Origin: Planctomycetota bacterium
GTDB taxonomy: Bacteria > Planctomycetota > Planctomycetia > Pirellulales > UBA1268
Assembly (NCBI GenBank): GCA_027622795.1
Contig: JAQBZA010000198.1
Coordinates: 1-6,352 of the forward strand
Length of the DNA stretch: 6,352 bases
Reading direction: 5' to 3'
Shown: positions 5,845-6,352 of the stretch, in pieces
Numbering within the stretch: the stretch's first letter is position 1
Layout of the letters: each line of letters opens with the position of its first letter
Position numbers and translations under genes: made by a program
The notes under the pieces: generated by a model
What the model was told of the DNA's origin: nothing
The model's database searches: none
What the model saw: only the letters and a program-made list of their open reading frames with translations

Positions 5845-6352
5845 TGGAAGCGGGCGAGGGCGTAGGATTTTTTTCCGGAACGGAGCACGAGCGTGGAGCC
5901 GCCGGCAAGATCGCTGGATGTGAGCCGATAGGCGGCATCCGAGACGCGGCGGTTGTTCACGTAGCCGCCCCCCTGCTCGATCGTGCGGCGGGCGGCACCG
6001 CGGCTGGCGGCCAGCCCTGTCGCCTGCAATGCCTCGATGAGCGGCAGCCCTTCGCCCGCCAGACTGACGCGCGGAAAATCGTGGCTCGGCACGTCGGCGA
6101 ATATCTCGACCAGGGCGGCGTCGTCGAGGTCGCGGATCTCGGCCCCGAAAAAGATCTCCGTCGCCTGCTTGGCCGTGATCAGTCCGGCGTCGCCATGGAC
6201 GAGGCGGGTGAGCTCCTCGGCAAGCCGCTTCTGCGTCTCGCGGGCCGCGGGATTGGTGGCCCGCTTCTCGCCATACGCGGCAAGATCCTCCGGCGTGAGG
6301 TCAGTGAGCCGCGCCAGGCAGCGGCCGGCATCGTCGTCGTCGAGGTTGATCC
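5841..6352 (-). CDS. tyrS: Tyrosyl-tRNA synthetase, C-terminal portion
   Basis: The frame is open from the window edge (first full codon 6350-6348) to TAG at 5843-5841, giving about 169 residues of the C-terminal side; the start and the catalytic Rossmann domain with HIGH and KMSKS motifs lie beyond the window. The visible part begins in the helical anticodon-binding region (LTPEDLAAYGEKR, then RETQKRLAEELTRLVHGDAG and TAKQATEIFFG, standard TyrS features). It ends with an S4 RNA-binding domain (LIEALQATGLAASRGAARRT, IEQGGGYVNNRRV, TLVLRSGKKSYALARF). The enzyme charges tRNA-Tyr with tyrosine in the cytosol and is essential. The sequence looks intact. The last codon is followed directly by the TAG that opens a hairpin repeat, and a small secreted protein gene lies 30 bp further on. 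Confidence 0.95.
   Translation of the reverse strand, partial: INLDDDDAGRCLARLTDLTPEDLAAYGEKRATNPAARETQKRLAEELTRLVHGDAGLITAKQATEIFFGAEIRDLDDAALVEIFADVPSHDFPRVSLAGEGLPLIEALQATGLAASRGAARRTIEQGGGYVNNRRVSDAAYRLTSSDLAGGSTLVLRSGKKSYALARFQ

Noticed and set aside
5447..5938. 163-codon minus-strand open frame across the secreted protein and the end of tyrS
   Set aside because: It overlaps two recognisable genes in a different frame, and its Ser/Pro/Arg-rich product is typical of an off-frame reading of GC-rich DNA.

Overview
The window is high-GC DNA that looks like a planctomycete chromosome segment, probably of the Pirellulales group. The grounds are the DUF6798-like membrane protein, the GTAGGACAGG-type hairpin repeats and the character of the small proteins. 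This placement rests on recall of family features and was not searched.

Layout. On the plus strand, positions 3-1851 hold the 3' part of a DUF6798-like membrane protein gene followed, 10 bp later, by a HAD-family hydrolase gene. An array of short hairpin repeats fills 1848-1987, and its first copy supplies the hydrolase's stop codon. Next come a nucleotidyltransferase-fold protein (2000-2464) and a small basic protein (2505-2732), a possible toxin-antitoxin-like pair. On the minus strand, positions 4953-2808 carry recognisable remains of dabB and dabA, which encode the membrane and DUF2309 subunits of a DAB-type inorganic carbon (bicarbonate/CO2) uptake system. Both genes have lost large internal pieces and changed frame: dabB survives as three fragments in three frames, dabA as two fragments in two frames. 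A winged-helix DNA-binding protein (5134-5454) is transcribed divergently from them. Converging on it from the right, on the minus strand, are a small secreted protein (5810-5493) and the 3' half of tyrS (tyrosyl-tRNA synthetase). A further copy of the hairpin repeat lies between these two and supplies the tyrS stop codon.

How it fits together. The most informative signals are (1) the DAB operon caught in decay, with deletion joints that can be placed to within about ten bases and one showing probable microhomology, and (2) a hairpin repeat family that, at two unrelated genes, begins exactly at the TAG stop codon and runs in the same orientation as the gene. The stem sequence differs between copies but pairing is kept. 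The ordinary housekeeping content is tyrS and the HAD hydrolase. I see no rRNA, tRNA, CRISPR array, transposase or phage gene.
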